From an uncultured Lachnospiraceae bacterium (GTDB lineage: Bacteria; Bacillota; Clostridia; Lachnospirales; Lachnospiraceae): a stretch of DNA of 6,213 nt. Location: assembly GCA_947175845.1 (NCBI GenBank), contig CAMWOK010000187.1, forward strand, positions 1 through 6,213, in the 5' to 3' direction. Below the pieces are notes generated by a model. The model saw nothing but the letters and a program-made list of their open reading frames with translations. It had not been told where the DNA came from and made no database searches. This document shows positions 6,172 through 6,213 of the stretch, in pieces; positions within the stretch are counted from its first letter, which is position 1, and every line of letters begins with the position of its first letter. A program made the position numbers and the translations under genes.

Positions 6172-6213
6172 TGCACCCGGCAGGAATCGAACCTGCATTA
6201 AAGGCGTCGGAGG
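6172..6213 (-). tRNA. tRNA-Arg (anticodon CCG), 3' part, cut by the right edge
   Basis: Reading the minus strand from the edge: anticodon loop CTCCGAC with anticodon CCG at 6208-6210 and U33 before it; anticodon stem 3' side GCCTT; a 4-base variable loop TAAT; T arm GCAGG-TTCGATT-CCTGC (6180-6196); acceptor 3' strand CGGGTGC and discriminator A at 6172. No CCA follows (TTTCC), so CCA must be added enzymatically. The D arm, the 5' acceptor strand and the 5' half of the anticodon stem lie outside the window. The CCG reading depends on a 4-base variable loop; a 5-base loop would put C instead of the invariant U at position 33, so CCG is favoured. It decodes the CGG arginine codon. Confidence 0.87.

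Noticed and set aside
5938..6201. Plus-strand open frame of 87 codons rich in Phe, Ser and Leu
   Set aside because: It is the complement of the Lys/Glu-rich N-terminus of the SH3 protein and runs into the tRNA. The hydrophobic look is a consequence of the opposite strand.
6172..6213. tRNA-Arg 3' end as an attachment site of an integrated element
   Set aside because: tRNA 3' ends are common integration sites, but I see no integrase, no repeated copy of the tRNA end in the window and no foreign-looking genes beside it.

Overview
The window reads as a chromosomal housekeeping segment from an anaerobic Clostridia bacterium, most likely a member of the Lachnospiraceae. That placement is inference. 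It rests on the form of the DNA ligase (a KLDG-type LigA with a Thr in nucleotidyltransferase motif IV), on the type of SH3-domain membrane protein, on strong GGAGG-type ribosome binding sites, and on a tRNA gene without an encoded CCA. All genes lie on the minus strand, so transcription runs from high to low coordinates. Coding density is high: no gap between genes exceeds about 110 bases.

In transcription order: (1) the 3' part of a tRNA-Arg gene, anticodon CCG, cut by the right edge (6172-6213). (2) A membrane-anchored protein with an NTF2-like-looking extracytoplasmic region and two C-terminal bacterial SH3 domains (4647-6131). (3) A 107-base gap holding a terminator-like hairpin, a candidate sigma-A promoter and a short inverted repeat. 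(4) A Gfo/Idh/MocA-type NAD(P)-dependent oxidoreductase with an extra acidic tail (3466-4539). (5) A small helical protein of unknown function (2975-3406), preceded by an inverted repeat that brackets its ribosome binding site. (6) An RluF-type 23S rRNA pseudouridine synthase (2245-2961). (7) The NAD+-dependent DNA ligase LigA (246-2225). (8) The first 73 codons of MetA, homoserine O-acyltransferase, cut by the left edge (1-220).

The last four genes are 13, 19 and 25 bases apart and probably form one transcript, perhaps starting upstream of the oxidoreductase. They do not form one pathway: rRNA modification, DNA joining and methionine synthesis are simply co-oriented. For four genes the first possible start codon has no ribosome binding site or was otherwise tested, and in three of them (ligA, the small helical gene, the SH3 gene) a better start lies 12-21 bases inside; I used those internal starts.

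I see no mobile element, CRISPR array, defence system, toxin-antitoxin pair or biosynthetic cluster. Nothing here is strong evidence for a new biological system. The points most worth a second look are the altered catalytic motifs of LigA, the possible translational hairpin at the unknown gene, the unknown protein itself, the inverted repeat at the candidate promoter, and the altered motif in MetA.
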